Of a stretch of DNA of 46,402 bases, positions 36,873-46,402 are shown one piece after another. Below the pieces are notes generated by a model. It saw only the letters and a program-made list of their open reading frames with translations. It made no database searches and was not told the origin of the DNA. The DNA is from an uncultured Pelagibacteraceae bacterium (GTDB lineage Bacteria; Pseudomonadota; Alphaproteobacteria; Pelagibacterales; Pelagibacteraceae): the NCBI GenBank assembly GCA_902551445.1, contig CACDDB010000005.1, forward strand, positions 1 to 46,402. The letters are read 5' to 3'. Position 1 is the stretch's first letter. Every line of letters begins with the position of its first letter. Made by a program: the position numbers and the translations under genes.

Positions 36873-37565
36873 ATGGAACTTCTAGCATTTGGAAAAACTG
36901 GTTGGGGAGACGAGCTTCTTATTGCTACTCTAATGACTATAGCTGTTTCAATAACAGCAATGTTGATAGGTTTTCTTTTTGCTTTAATATTTACTCCACT
37001 CAAACTATCAAAAAATAAATTTTTGAATATTGTTGGAAATTCTTACACTACTGTAATCAGGGGAGTTCCAGAACTATTAGTAATTTATTTATTTTTTTTT
37101 GGAGGAAGTGGCGCAGTTATGTATGTAGCATCAATTTTTGGTTATAACGAGTATATAGAAATTAATGCATTTATAACTGGTTCTTGTGCCATTGGAATCA
37201 TTTCAGGTGCATATTCTACCGAAGTTTTTAGGGGAGCTATTCAATCAATAGATAAAGGACAATTTGAAGCTTCTAAAGTTCTAGGAATAAAAAAAAATAT
37301 ACAATTTTATAAAGTTGTTTTGCCACAAATGCTTAGATTAGCAATTCCAAATTTGAGTAATGTTTGGCAAATTACTTTAAAAGATACGTCACTTATTTCT
37401 GTTACTGGATTAGTAGAAATAATGAGACAATCTTATATAGCAGCAGGGTCAACACGAGATCCTTTATTTTTTTACTCATTTGCAGCAGTTTTATATTTGT
37501 TGCTTACATACTTTAGTATGAAATTAATAAATAGATTGGAAGTTAAATATAGTAGGGGATATTGA
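36873..37565 (+). CDS. Amino-acid ABC transporter permease (HisQ-like)
   Basis: TTVIRGVPELLVIYLFFFGG, GAYSTEVFRGAIQSIDKGQFEASKVLGI. Confidence 0.9.
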   Translation: MELLAFGKTGWGDELLIATLMTIAVSITAMLIGFLFALIFTPLKLSKNKFLNIVGNSYTTVIRGVPELLVIYLFFFGGSGAVMYVASIFGYNEYIEINAFITGSCAIGIISGAYSTEVFRGAIQSIDKGQFEASKVLGIKKNIQFYKVVLPQMLRLAIPNLSNVWQITLKDTSLISVTGLVEIMRQSYIAAGSTRDPLFFYSFAAVLYLLLTYFSMKLINRLEVKYSRGY

Positions 37566-38236
37566 TGGATTTTGAATTAATGATTAACAGTTTTCCAAAG
37601 TTGCTAAATGCCACTTTTATTACATTAAAATTATTATCAGCATCACTATTTTTTGGATTATTTATTGGACTTCTATTTGCAGTCTTAAGATTGAACAAAA
37701 ATCCAATTATAAATAAATTTGCTTATGGCTATTCTTATGTATTTAGAGGAACCCCGCTTTTGGTACAAATATTTATTATTTATTTTGGATTAGGCCAGAT
37801 TGAATATTTAAGATCAACAATACTGTGGGTTATATTGAAAGAGCCTTATTGGTGTGCAATCATTGCTTTTGCATTGAATACAGGCGCTTACACTTCTGAA
37901 ATTTTACGATCAGCCTTTCAAACAATTAAACCTGGATTTATTGAAGCTGGAAAAAGTTTGGGAATATCAAATAAAATAATATTTTATAAAATACAAATTC
38001 CAATAGCAATTAGACAGTCATTGCCTGCATATGGTAACGAAATCATTTTAATGCTTAAAGGGACATCTTTGGCAAGTACTGTAACTTTAATGGATCTTAC
38101 AGGTGTAGCAAAATATATAATTTCAACAACATTTAAACCTATTGAAGTTTTTATTGTAGCTGGAAGTATTTATTTATTTATGACTTTTTTGATACATAAT
38201 TTAATAAAATTTTTGGAAAAAAAATATAGTTATTAA
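37562..38236 (+). CDS. Amino-acid ABC transporter permease (HisM-like)
   Basis: YVFRGTPLLVQIFIIYFGLGQ, NTGAYTSEILRSAFQTIKPGFIEAGKSLGIS. Confidence 0.9.
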   Translation: MMDFELMINSFPKLLNATFITLKLLSASLFFGLFIGLLFAVLRLNKNPIINKFAYGYSYVFRGTPLLVQIFIIYFGLGQIEYLRSTILWVILKEPYWCAIIAFALNTGAYTSEILRSAFQTIKPGFIEAGKSLGISNKIIFYKIQIPIAIRQSLPAYGNEIILMLKGTSLASTVTLMDLTGVAKYIISTTFKPIEVFIVAGSIYLFMTFLIHNLIKFLEKKYSY

Positions 38237-38622
38237 TAATTCGTATATTCTTTAATCTCTTTGATTTTTGAACCAGTATGATTATTTATTTCTAATTTAA
38301 TTTTTCCTCTTTCGTCATTCAAAAAATGGATATCTCTTGATACTTTGATAAATTTTTCACCAAAATCTGAGTTTTTTTCACATAATCTTTTTTCGTTTTC
38401 TATATTCCAAAGTTTGTTATTTATTTCTTTTAAAGATTTGAAAAGATTATTAAGTTTTTCGTCAATTTTAACCTCTTTTTCAAATTGATTCTTTAAAATG
38501 ACATATTCATCATTTATAAACTTAATTTTTTCAGCATCCTTAATGTTATTTTTTTTAATTTCTAAAATAGATACTTTATCCAAAAGTTCACCAATTGATA
38601 CTTCAACGAGAATTTTATTCAT
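38233..38622 (-). CDS. DUF6165-like protein
   Basis: KILVEVSIGELLDKVSILEIKKNNI, RDIHFLNDERGKIKLEIN; tentative family. Confidence 0.6.
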   Translation of the reverse strand: MNKILVEVSIGELLDKVSILEIKKNNIKDAEKIKFINDEYVILKNQFEKEVKIDEKLNNLFKSLKEINNKLWNIENEKRLCEKNSDFGEKFIKVSRDIHFLNDERGKIKLEINNHTGSKIKEIKEYTNY

Positions 38623-38654
38623 AAAAAATTATAGTATGTTAAATTGTTAAAAAT

Positions 38655-39593
38655 ATGTCCAACATTTTAATTATCAAGCATGGCTCTTTAGGTGATATAG
38701 CCCAAGCAAGCGGTGCAATTCAAGATATTTTTGAAAATCATAAGAATGATAAAATATATATATTAACAACCAAGCCTTATTTGGAATTATTTAAAAAAAA
38801 CCCATTCATACATGATGTTATAATTGATAAGCGTCTTTCGAGATTTAATTTAATATATCTTTTTACTTTAATGAGAAAAATAAAAAATCTTAAAGTTTCA
38901 AAAGTTTTTGATCTACAAAACTCATCAAGAACTAATTTTTACAAAAAAATATTGTTTCCAAAAGCAAACTCAAACATTTGGTCTAGTTCCGAAACAACAC
39001 TACCTAAAGATAATAATAAAGCAGATTTTGATAAAAATCCGGTATTAGATAGATTTGACCATCAATTAAAAACTTCAGGACTAAAAACGAAACATACTAT
39101 GAAACCTGATTTTAATTGGTCCTGTAATGATATAAAAAATATAAAAGATAAATACAATCTTAACAAATTTATTTTGTTACTTCCTTTTTGTTCACCACAT
39201 TTGTCACATAAAAAATGGCCTTATTATAATGAATTAATAAGATTAATTAAAAATAATTATCAAGATCAATTTAATATTGTTGTAGCACCGGCGCCTCACG
39301 AAATAAATGAAGCAAAAAACATAAATGCTATTTGTGTTTTAGATGATGATAAAGCTTTGAACATATTGCAATTATCAACTTTAATTAAAGAAAGCTCCTT
39401 CGTTATAGCCAATGATACTGGTCCAGCGCACATGGCTGCTCATTTAAATGTTAAAGGATTAACTTTATTTGGTTCACACACTACTGCAAAAAAAGTAAGT
39501 ATTGAAAGAGATAAATTTAAAGCTATTCAAGTTTCAGATTTAAATAAACTTAGTGCTAAAAATGTTTTTGAAAGAATCGTAAATGAAATATAA
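38655..39593 (+). CDS. Glycosyltransferase family 9 (heptosyltransferase-like)
   Basis: MSNILIIKHGSLGDIAQASGAIQDI, VFDLQNSSRTNFY, FVIANDTGPAHMAAHLNVKGLTLFGSH. Confidence 0.88.
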   Translation: MSNILIIKHGSLGDIAQASGAIQDIFENHKNDKIYILTTKPYLELFKKNPFIHDVIIDKRLSRFNLIYLFTLMRKIKNLKVSKVFDLQNSSRTNFYKKILFPKANSNIWSSSETTLPKDNNKADFDKNPVLDRFDHQLKTSGLKTKHTMKPDFNWSCNDIKNIKDKYNLNKFILLLPFCSPHLSHKKWPYYNELIRLIKNNYQDQFNIVVAPAPHEINEAKNINAICVLDDDKALNILQLSTLIKESSFVIANDTGPAHMAAHLNVKGLTLFGSHTTAKKVSIERDKFKAIQVSDLNKLSAKNVFERIVNEI

Positions 39594-39610
39594 ATATAAA
39601 GCTTTTTAAA

Positions 39611-39805
39611 ATGAAAAATAAAATCAAATCTATCTTATTTATAATAATATCAATCCTTGCCTTATGGTTTGTCAGAAATCAATACAGTGATTACAATATT
39701 AGTAAGACAATTTCTGCTTGTATAGTTGCTCAAAAACAGACATCAGAAACATTCAATCCAAAAGAAGCGAAAGAGTACTGCGAAGCAAAATTAAAAAAAA
39801 AATAA
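39611..39805 (+). CDS. Small membrane-anchored protein of unknown function
   Basis: 64-aa ORF with N-terminal TM, followed by two Cys residues. Confidence 0.5.
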   Translation: MKNKIKSILFIIISILALWFVRNQYSDYNISKTISACIVAQKQTSETFNPKEAKEYCEAKLKKK

Positions 39806-39806
39806 T

Positions 39807-40592
39807 CTATTCTTCCCATAACAATTCAGATGGAGGAGATTTAGAATATTTAAACTTTTCAAAAAAGTAGCCAGCTTCTTTAAAAATAATTTCAATATTT
39901 TTTTTATCCAATAATTTTTTTGGTTTATAACTATTATCATTTTTTTTAAACTTAAAATCATTTAGTATATACTTATATTTTTCATTTATTTTTAATTCTT
40001 TCATTAAATTTTTTAAATCTGACTCTAAGTTTTCATAAAACAGATATTTGTTAATGCTATATTCATTCTTCTCATTGATGATGATTTTTTTCTGATAATA
40101 AAAATTTTTACTACAATTTTTTACATATTCATCAAAATTTCTTTTTATCTCTTGTTTTGACTCATCGCTTCTGTAGATTTTATTTTTTTTTAAATTATGC
40201 CAATAAAATTGACTTATTAAAAAGGAATAGGGATTTCTTATTATGCAAAATTTAAGATAATTTTTGACAATATGATTCGGAAAATACTTGTTTATTTCAC
40301 TAATAGAAGAATGATCGTAAAAAATATGTTTTTTTTTAAAGCTGGTTGTTTTTTTATTAAAAAAATCTTTAATAAAATTTCCTATAAATTTTAGACCTAA
40401 AGAACTGTATGTTTTTTCATAATTTTGAGCATTTCTTAGATTTAATCTTTTTTTTACTTGTTCTTCATCCTCATATAGGGGCGAAATAACATCATTATCT
40501 TCACAAAATTGTGACAAAAAGCATTCAACGGAAGTTCCAGCAGTTTTTCCAGTTCTAATAAATATAAATTTGTATTTATGATTTAAAATCAA
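39807..40592 (-). CDS. Sulfotransferase-family protein
   Basis: KYKFIFIRTGKTAGTSVECFLSQFC (PAPS-binding-like), KFCIIRNPYSFLISQFYWH. Confidence 0.75.
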   Translation of the reverse strand: MILNHKYKFIFIRTGKTAGTSVECFLSQFCEDNDVISPLYEDEEQVKKRLNLRNAQNYEKTYSSLGLKFIGNFIKDFFNKKTTSFKKKHIFYDHSSISEINKYFPNHIVKNYLKFCIIRNPYSFLISQFYWHNLKKNKIYRSDESKQEIKRNFDEYVKNCSKNFYYQKKIIINEKNEYSINKYLFYENLESDLKNLMKELKINEKYKYILNDFKFKKNDNSYKPKKLLDKKNIEIIFKEAGYFFEKFKYSKSPPSELLWEE

Positions 40593-40635
40593 AAAAAGCC
40601 CTTAATTTAAAAATTATAACAACATTTTTAGTTTT

Positions 40636-41787
40636 TTAAAGAATAACGAGGTCTAGTTTCATCTTGCCAAGTCTTTCATTTCCTTTTTCATTAACAATAT
40701 AAGTTTCACCTAAATTCATAGCTAGTTGATTTTCTGAGTCCATTAATATCATATGTATAAAAAAGACATTTCCAACTTCAATTACATATGGGTTATCAGC
40801 ATATATCATAGGCCAATCCATCCAATTAGGTGAAAAAGTTGCACCAAGTGAATAACCACAAGCGTTCATTCTTGCTTTATTAAATCCTAAATTGTCAAAA
40901 GTTTTTGCGTGAACATCAAAAACTTCACCAATTTTATTTCCTGGTTTTAATTTATTTTCACAATTTTTTAGCGCTTCAATGCAAGCTTCATGCATTTTGA
41001 AATGCTTAAGGTCAGCTTTACCAATAGGTATTGTTCTAAACATTGCTGAGTGATAATGTCTGTAGGTTCCAGCCCATTCGATAGTTAGCTGATCTGGATT
41101 TTTTAAAATTTGTTTTTCTGATTGATAACGACATAGAAGTGCATTCTTACCTGAGCCAATTATAAATTCATTAGCAGGAAAATCTCCACCTCCTTCAAAT
41201 ATAACTCTATTCATCTCGGCTAATATTTTAGACTCGCTAACACCAGCTTTTGCATATTTCCAAGCTTCATCCAAAGCTTTATCGGCAAGCTCTGCAGCTT
41301 TTCTTGCATAAACAATTTCTTCTTTTGATTTAACTACTCTTAACTTAGTAACTAAATTAGACGTGTCTTCCGTAGAACAATAATCTTTAAGTGATTTATT
41401 AAGTCTTAAAGTATTTTGTCCGGTTAATCCGTAAGCATCATATTCTATTCCTAATTTTTTTCCTTTAAGATTTAATTCATCCAAAATGACTTTAAGATCA
41501 TCAGTAGGATTAGAACTATCTTTATCAACCCAAATTCTAATATCTTCAATAATTGAAGTATTTTGTGCTTGCCGCAAGTCTGGAGCTCTAGTTAATAAAA
41601 CAATATTTCCTTTTTGATCTAAAATTAGAGTTTGAAAAAAAACATAACCAAATGTGTCATATCCAGTTAACCAATACATAGACTCTTGTCTAAACATTAA
41701 AAGAGCATCTATATTTTGCCCTTTCATTGATTTTAAAACCCTTGCTTTTCTTGATGTAAATTCTTCTTTTGAAAAATGAAGACCCAT
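40636..41787 (-). CDS. M24 family protein of the creatinase/ectoine hydrolase (DoeA)-like type
   Basis: ALLMFRQESMYWLTGYDTFGYVFFQ, FIIGSGKNALLCRYQSEKQ, ACGYSLGATFSPNWMDWPMIY. Confidence 0.8.
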   Translation of the reverse strand: MGLHFSKEEFTSRKARVLKSMKGQNIDALLMFRQESMYWLTGYDTFGYVFFQTLILDQKGNIVLLTRAPDLRQAQNTSIIEDIRIWVDKDSSNPTDDLKVILDELNLKGKKLGIEYDAYGLTGQNTLRLNKSLKDYCSTEDTSNLVTKLRVVKSKEEIVYARKAAELADKALDEAWKYAKAGVSESKILAEMNRVIFEGGGDFPANEFIIGSGKNALLCRYQSEKQILKNPDQLTIEWAGTYRHYHSAMFRTIPIGKADLKHFKMHEACIEALKNCENKLKPGNKIGEVFDVHAKTFDNLGFNKARMNACGYSLGATFSPNWMDWPMIYADNPYVIEVGNVFFIHMILMDSENQLAMNLGETYIVNEKGNERLGKMKLDLVIL

Positions 41788-42593
41788 TAATTTATATCCA
41801 ATACAGTTGCTGGATCCAATCGAGTCCCAAACCAGTTTAATCTCACATCTAAATGAGGACCTGTAGATCTACCACTTGAACCAACCGTTCCAATTATATC
41901 TCCTTGCTTTACTATATCACCTTTCTCAACAAAGATTTCATTTAAATGCATATATAAAGTTGAAATACCATGACCGTGATCAAAAATTAAAGTTGCACCT
42001 GTAAAATATAAATCTTTTTCTGCTAAAGTAACTATGCCATCAGCCATTGCTTTAATGGGAGTTCCAAGATCGCCAGCAAAATCAATTCCATAATGTGGCC
42101 AGCGAGGTTTACCATTTAATATTCTTTGACTACCATAAACACCAGTGATTATTGCATTTTCTAATGGCAAAATGAATTTATCCTTAAAAAAATCTAAATC
42201 CGAATTTATTTCTCTTGCTATAGCTATTAGTTTATTTTCTTTTTTAATTCTTGCAAAAACTTCCTCTGGTGGAGTAACTTTTTTTTCCTCCAATCCATCA
42301 ATTCTTTGAATATTATATTGTCTTTTTTGAACTTTTTTAATAATTTTATTTATATCACCATCTTTTTCAATTTGGATTACAACATCATATTTTCTTTCTC
42401 TATCTAATCCAAATGCAAAATATCCATCTTTAGAAACTTTGATTTTTCTTTTATCTATTTTAACTGTAGAACTTGGATCAGTTTTACCTATTATGTAATG
42501 TCCTTGAATAAACTTTCCATTAAACTCTACGGCATATGATTTAAAAGAAATAAAAAAAAATAATAAAAAAAACTTAATTATTTTGCTGTCCAT
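41787..42593 (-). CDS. M23 family (LytM) peptidase
   Basis: ITGVYGSQRILNGKPRWPHYGIDFAGDLGTPIKAMADGIV, GHGISTLYMHLNEIFVEKGDIVKQGDIIGTVGSSGRSTGPHLDVRLNWFG. Confidence 0.9.
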   Translation of the reverse strand: MDSKIIKFFLLFFFISFKSYAVEFNGKFIQGHYIIGKTDPSSTVKIDKRKIKVSKDGYFAFGLDRERKYDVVIQIEKDGDINKIIKKVQKRQYNIQRIDGLEEKKVTPPEEVFARIKKENKLIAIAREINSDLDFFKDKFILPLENAIITGVYGSQRILNGKPRWPHYGIDFAGDLGTPIKAMADGIVTLAEKDLYFTGATLIFDHGHGISTLYMHLNEIFVEKGDIVKQGDIIGTVGSSGRSTGPHLDVRLNWFGTRLDPATVLDIN

Positions 42594-43345
42594 CCGCCGT
42601 CTACTAATATAGAAGTTCCATGAATCATTGAAGCCGCATCAGATGCTAAAAAAACAACGGTAGATGAAATTTCTGACATTTCTGCAAATCTACCTAAAGG
42701 GATATTATTTAAAGTTTCTCTTCTAAATTTTTTATTTTTTAAGAATTTCTTTGTCATTGGTGTTACAACAAAAGTAGGGGCAACCGTGTTTACTCTTATA
42801 TTATATTTTGCTAAATCCACAGCCATACCTTTTGTTAGACCTTCCAAGCCCCATTTATTCATATTATAAACACTTCTTATTGGTCCGCCCACATGACCCA
42901 TTTGTGAAGACATATTGATAATTGATGCACCAATTTTTTTTCTATTTTTAAGTTTTATCATTTTTAATGCACACAATTGAGCTACATTAAAAGCTGCTAT
43001 AGTATTTATCTTTACTAAATATTCCATATTTTTAGTTTTAACCTTTGTAAAATGTTCAGGAATATTATTTCCAGCGTTATTTACAAGAATGTCAATTCGT
43101 TGCTGTTGACTAATTATCGATTTTACTTGATTATAATTTGTTATATCGCAAGTGTATGATTTGCATTTTACTTTGAATCTTTTTATAAATTTTGCAACTA
43201 AATCTAAATCTTTTTTTGTTCTACTAAGAATAATTAAGTTACATCCTGCTTCCGCAAGAGCAATTGCGCAGGCTTTACCTAAACCTTTACCAGCTCCTGT
43301 TACTAGGGCATGCTTATTTTTTAAATTATATTTTTTTAAGTACAT
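42578..43345 (-). CDS. SDR-family oxidoreductase
   Basis: HALVTGAGKGLGKACAIALAEAG, ILVNNAGNNIPEHF, YNMNKWGLEGLTKGMAVDLAKYNIRVNTVAPTFVVTPM. Confidence 0.93.
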   Translation of the reverse strand: MYLKKYNLKNKHALVTGAGKGLGKACAIALAEAGCNLIILSRTKKDLDLVAKFIKRFKVKCKSYTCDITNYNQVKSIISQQQRIDILVNNAGNNIPEHFTKVKTKNMEYLVKINTIAAFNVAQLCALKMIKLKNRKKIGASIINMSSQMGHVGGPIRSVYNMNKWGLEGLTKGMAVDLAKYNIRVNTVAPTFVVTPMTKKFLKNKKFRRETLNNIPLGRFAEMSEISSTVVFLASDAASMIHGTSILVDGGWTAK

Positions 43346-43347
43346 TT

Positions 43348-43929
43348 TTATAAAAATAGTTTTAAATCAGTATAAATCAATTCAATGGCAACAACCAGTA
43401 TTGCAATTAAACCAAGCCATGCAATCCACCTATATTTTTTAATCCAGCCAGATATTAATGTAGCTCCAACGGCCATAATCGCAATTGATAAAAGTAAACC
43501 AAAAACTAAAAGAAAATAATGATCTTTAGCTGCACCGGCTACACCTAAGACATTATCTAAACTCATTGTAAAATCTGCGATTAAAACAGTGCTTATTGCT
43601 TTAAAAAAACTAGAATTGTCGACTTTAATATTTTGATGTTCGTCTAATTGTTTTTTAATTACATCTACATAAAGTTTATAAACTATGTAAAGTAATGCTA
43701 ATCCTCCAATCAATCGTAATCCTTTGATTTGCAATAGATAGGCAGTTAATAAAGTAAGTATTATCCTTAAAACAACTGCTCCACCAATACCCCAGAAAAT
43801 AATTTTTTTTCTTTGTTCAGCAGGAAATTGTGAAGCAACCATTCCTATAATAATTGCATTATCACCTGCTAAAACTAAATCTATCAAAACTATTTGGATA
43901 AATATTATGATTTGTTCGGACAACATCAT
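43348..43929 (-). CDS. TerC/YjbE-family integral membrane protein
   Basis: DLVLAGDNAIIIGMVASQFPAEQRKKIIFWGIGGAVVLRI, IADFTMSLDNVLGVAGAAKDH. Confidence 0.9.
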   Translation of the reverse strand: MMLSEQIIIFIQIVLIDLVLAGDNAIIIGMVASQFPAEQRKKIIFWGIGGAVVLRIILTLLTAYLLQIKGLRLIGGLALLYIVYKLYVDVIKKQLDEHQNIKVDNSSFFKAISTVLIADFTMSLDNVLGVAGAAKDHYFLLVFGLLLSIAIMAVGATLISGWIKKYRWIAWLGLIAILVVAIELIYTDLKLFL

Positions 43930-45599
43930 TCGCTCAATATCATATCCGCGCCCTTTTCAGCAATCATAATTGTAGGAGCATTAGTATTACCAGAAGTAAT
44001 GTTAGGCATGATTGATGCATCAATTACTCTTAAATTTTGAATTCCCTTTACTTTTAAGGAATCATCAACAACTGCCATATCATCATTACCCATTTTGCAA
44101 GTACCAACAGGATGAAAAATTGTTTGAGTAAAATCTGAACCTGCCTTAACTAATTCTTCATCATCTGTAATGTGGACCCCAGGTCTATATTCTTCAGGCT
44201 CATACTTTTTAAATGTTTCAGTTTCTAACATTATTTTTCTAACTATTTTTAAACCTTGAGCAGCAACTTTTCTATCTTCATCAGTAGATAAATAATTCAT
44301 TTTGATTTTAGGATAAACTCTACTGTCATTGCTCACTATATTTATTTCACCTCTGCTCGTAGGTCTTATGTTAGCTACTGTTGGAGTAATTCCTTCAAAA
44401 TTATGCATTGGAGTTACACCTAATATGTCTGTACTAACAGGCGAAACATGAAATTGTAAATTAGGCGTAGCTCTAGAGGCGTCACTTTTAACAAAACCAC
44501 ATACTTGGCTGGCACCCATTGTCACAGGACCACTTTGATTAATAATATATTCGAGCCCCATTAAAAATCTACCAAACAAACTCTCAACTTTTTTATTTAA
44601 AGACTTTAAATTTTTCACTTTGTAAACTGGTCGAAACATTAAATGATCCTGTAAATTTTTACCAACACCATTTAAGTTATGTACAATTTCTATCCCAAAA
44701 TTCTTAAGTTTATGACTATCACCAATTCCAGATACTTGTAGAATATGTGGAGAACCAATTGAACCAGCAGATAAAATCACTTCTTTTTTAGCACCAACTG
44801 TATTCAGTTTATCACCTACGTAATAATTGACTCCTGTAGTTTTTTTTCCTTCAAAATTTATTTTTTGTACATGGGCATTTACAACAATTTTTAAATTAGA
44901 TCTTTTTTTTACTGGATTTAAATAACCTTTAGCAGCACTACATCTTAACTTTAGGCCAAATTTATTAAAGCTTGTGGTGAACTGAAAAAATCCAATTCCA
45001 AAATTATTACCTGTATTAAAATCAATTGTTTTTGGAATTCCATACTCTTCAGCAGCATTTTGAAACTCATCAAGTAATTTTAAATTAATTTTTTTGTTCG
45101 CAACAGAAATTGGCCCACTATCATTATGAAATTCACTTTTACCCAATTCATTATTCTCTGACTTTAAAAAATAAGGCAATACTTCATCCCAACCCCAACC
45201 AGTATTACCTAATTGTCTCCATATATCGTAATCTTCTTTTTGACCCCTGATCCATAAAAGTCCATTGATTGAAGAACTTCCACCTAAAGTTTTACCTCTA
45301 GGATATCTTATTGATCTATTATTCATACTTTCATCTTTTTCAGTATGAAAACACCAGTCAACTTTTGGATTATGCATTGTTTTAAAGTAACCCACTGGAA
45401 TATGTATCCATGGATAATTATCTTTACCACCTGCTTCCAAGAGCAAAACTTTATTGTTTGGATTTGACGAAAGTCTATTTGCTAAAACACATCCCGCAGA
45501 CCCTGCACCAATTATAATGTAATCAAAATTTTCCATTTCTAGTTGAATAAATTTATTTATAATACTTATATAATGTTTTTTTACACTCATATTTATCAA
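43926..45599 (-). CDS. GMC oxidoreductase (choline/alcohol dehydrogenase-like)
   Basis: DYIIIGAGSAGCVLANRLSSNPNNKVLLLEAGG, RGKTLGGSSSINGLLWIRG, SAGSIGSPHILQVSGIGD, HPVGTCKMG; true start probably the internal MENFDYIIIG. Confidence 0.93.
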   Translation of the reverse strand: MINMSVKKHYISIINKFIQLEMENFDYIIIGAGSAGCVLANRLSSNPNNKVLLLEAGGKDNYPWIHIPVGYFKTMHNPKVDWCFHTEKDESMNNRSIRYPRGKTLGGSSSINGLLWIRGQKEDYDIWRQLGNTGWGWDEVLPYFLKSENNELGKSEFHNDSGPISVANKKINLKLLDEFQNAAEEYGIPKTIDFNTGNNFGIGFFQFTTSFNKFGLKLRCSAAKGYLNPVKKRSNLKIVVNAHVQKINFEGKKTTGVNYYVGDKLNTVGAKKEVILSAGSIGSPHILQVSGIGDSHKLKNFGIEIVHNLNGVGKNLQDHLMFRPVYKVKNLKSLNKKVESLFGRFLMGLEYIINQSGPVTMGASQVCGFVKSDASRATPNLQFHVSPVSTDILGVTPMHNFEGITPTVANIRPTSRGEINIVSNDSRVYPKIKMNYLSTDEDRKVAAQGLKIVRKIMLETETFKKYEPEEYRPGVHITDDEELVKAGSDFTQTIFHPVGTCKMGNDDMAVVDDSLKVKGIQNLRVIDASIMPNITSGNTNAPTIMIAEKGADMILSE

Positions 45600-45671
45600 T
45601 TGTCACTTGTGTGAAGTTTATTTTTCTGAAATTATGCCGCCGTTAAATTTAACTAACAAAAAAGGGAAAAA

Positions 45672-46402
45672 ATGAAAAAAATCATTTCAATGATATTTGC
45701 TGTTATTTTAGTTTCTGGTTTTGCGACTAGTGCTAACGCAGCAAAAACATTAAAGTGCCAAACTGTAATTAGCGCAAAAGCTGATGAAGTTGTAATGTTA
45801 AAAGACTTCACAGATACAGTAACTGCTCTTACAGGTGGATCACTTAAATTTGAAATCATGCCTGCTGGAACAGTAGTTGGAGTTAAAGAAACTTTAGATG
45901 CTGTAGACAAAGGTTTGATTGACTGTGGATTTGCTTGGACACACTATTGGTCAGGTGACCATCCAGCTGCCATGTTATTTGGTTCGCCAGTAGCAGGTGG
46001 TGGAGTAGGTATTGACAATTTAGCTTTCTTATCATGGTTCCAATATGGCGGTGGTAAAGAGTTATACGACCGACTATGGAAAGAAATGGGAAGAGACATC
46101 AAAGGATTTATGCTTCAGCCTGTTGGACCTGAAGCTTTAGGCTGGTTTCCAAAACAAATCAAAAATATGGATGACTTTAGAACTTATAAGTTTAGAACTC
46201 CTCCAGGAATTCCAGGACAAACATATAAAGATATAGGTATTGCATCAGTTGCTATGGGAGGTGGAGATATTCTTCCAGCTCTTCAAGCAGGAACAATCGA
46301 TGCTGCTGAATGGTGTTGTCCAAAACCTGATATGGTATTCGGTTTCCAAAAGGTTTTAAAACACTATTATCTACAAGGACTTCACCAAGTGGTAGTTAAT
46401 GC
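45672..46402 (+). CDS. TRAP transporter DctP-type substrate-binding protein, partial (runs off window)
   Basis: Manual translation from ATG 45672: MKKIISMIFAVILVSGFATSANAAKTLKCQTVISAKADEVVMLKDF...WTHYWSGDHPAAMLF...FKTPPG-like RTPPGIPGQ...GGGDILPALQAGTIDAAEW. Confidence 0.88.
   Translation, partial: MKKIISMIFAVILVSGFATSANAAKTLKCQTVISAKADEVVMLKDFTDTVTALTGGSLKFEIMPAGTVVGVKETLDAVDKGLIDCGFAWTHYWSGDHPAAMLFGSPVAGGGVGIDNLAFLSWFQYGGGKELYDRLWKEMGRDIKGFMLQPVGPEALGWFPKQIKNMDDFRTYKFRTPPGIPGQTYKDIGIASVAMGGGDILPALQAGTIDAAEWCCPKPDMVFGFQKVLKHYYLQGLHQVVVN

Noticed and set aside
43152-45910. ORFs 43152..43442 and 45653..45910
   Set aside because: Antisense to the SDR/TerC genes and to the TRAP binding-protein gene respectively.
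1-46402. CRISPR arrays, insertion sequences, prophage genes, rRNA
   Set aside because: No regularly spaced repeats, transposase/integrase, phage structural genes or rRNA sequence recognised on reading through.

Overview
AT-rich (SAR11/Pelagibacter-like, inferred from composition and gene content), densely packed bacterial chromosome segment. Left part (0-12 kb): DhaL fragment, Ldh-family and PQQ-type dehydrogenases, a tauABC-like transporter with an unusually long permease, divergent from an aminotransferase (Tpa-like)/alanine dehydrogenase/SET-domain/FAD-GcvT operon. Middle (13.7-26.8 kb): a surface-glycan island (GT17, GT2, GT61, LicD, C-methyltransferase, rmlABCD-like). It is interrupted by tRNA-Met(CAT) and a 1668-bp integrase-less insert bounded by a 56-bp duplication of the tRNA 3' part. 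Right part: apt/mtnP/mtnA, serA/serC, DUF1015, TrpB2, class II aldolase, SpeD-SpeE fusion, HisJQM-like transporter, a small second glycan locus, M24/M23/SDR/TerC/GMC genes and the start of a TRAP binding protein. Best leads: the tRNA-Met micro-island with its two unknown membrane proteins, the dispersed but complete-looking MTA production/salvage set (SpeD-SpeE, MtnP, Apt, MtnA, class II aldolase), and a serA 3' end that looks frameshifted at an A8 tract. All family calls come from reading translated motifs; no database search was run.
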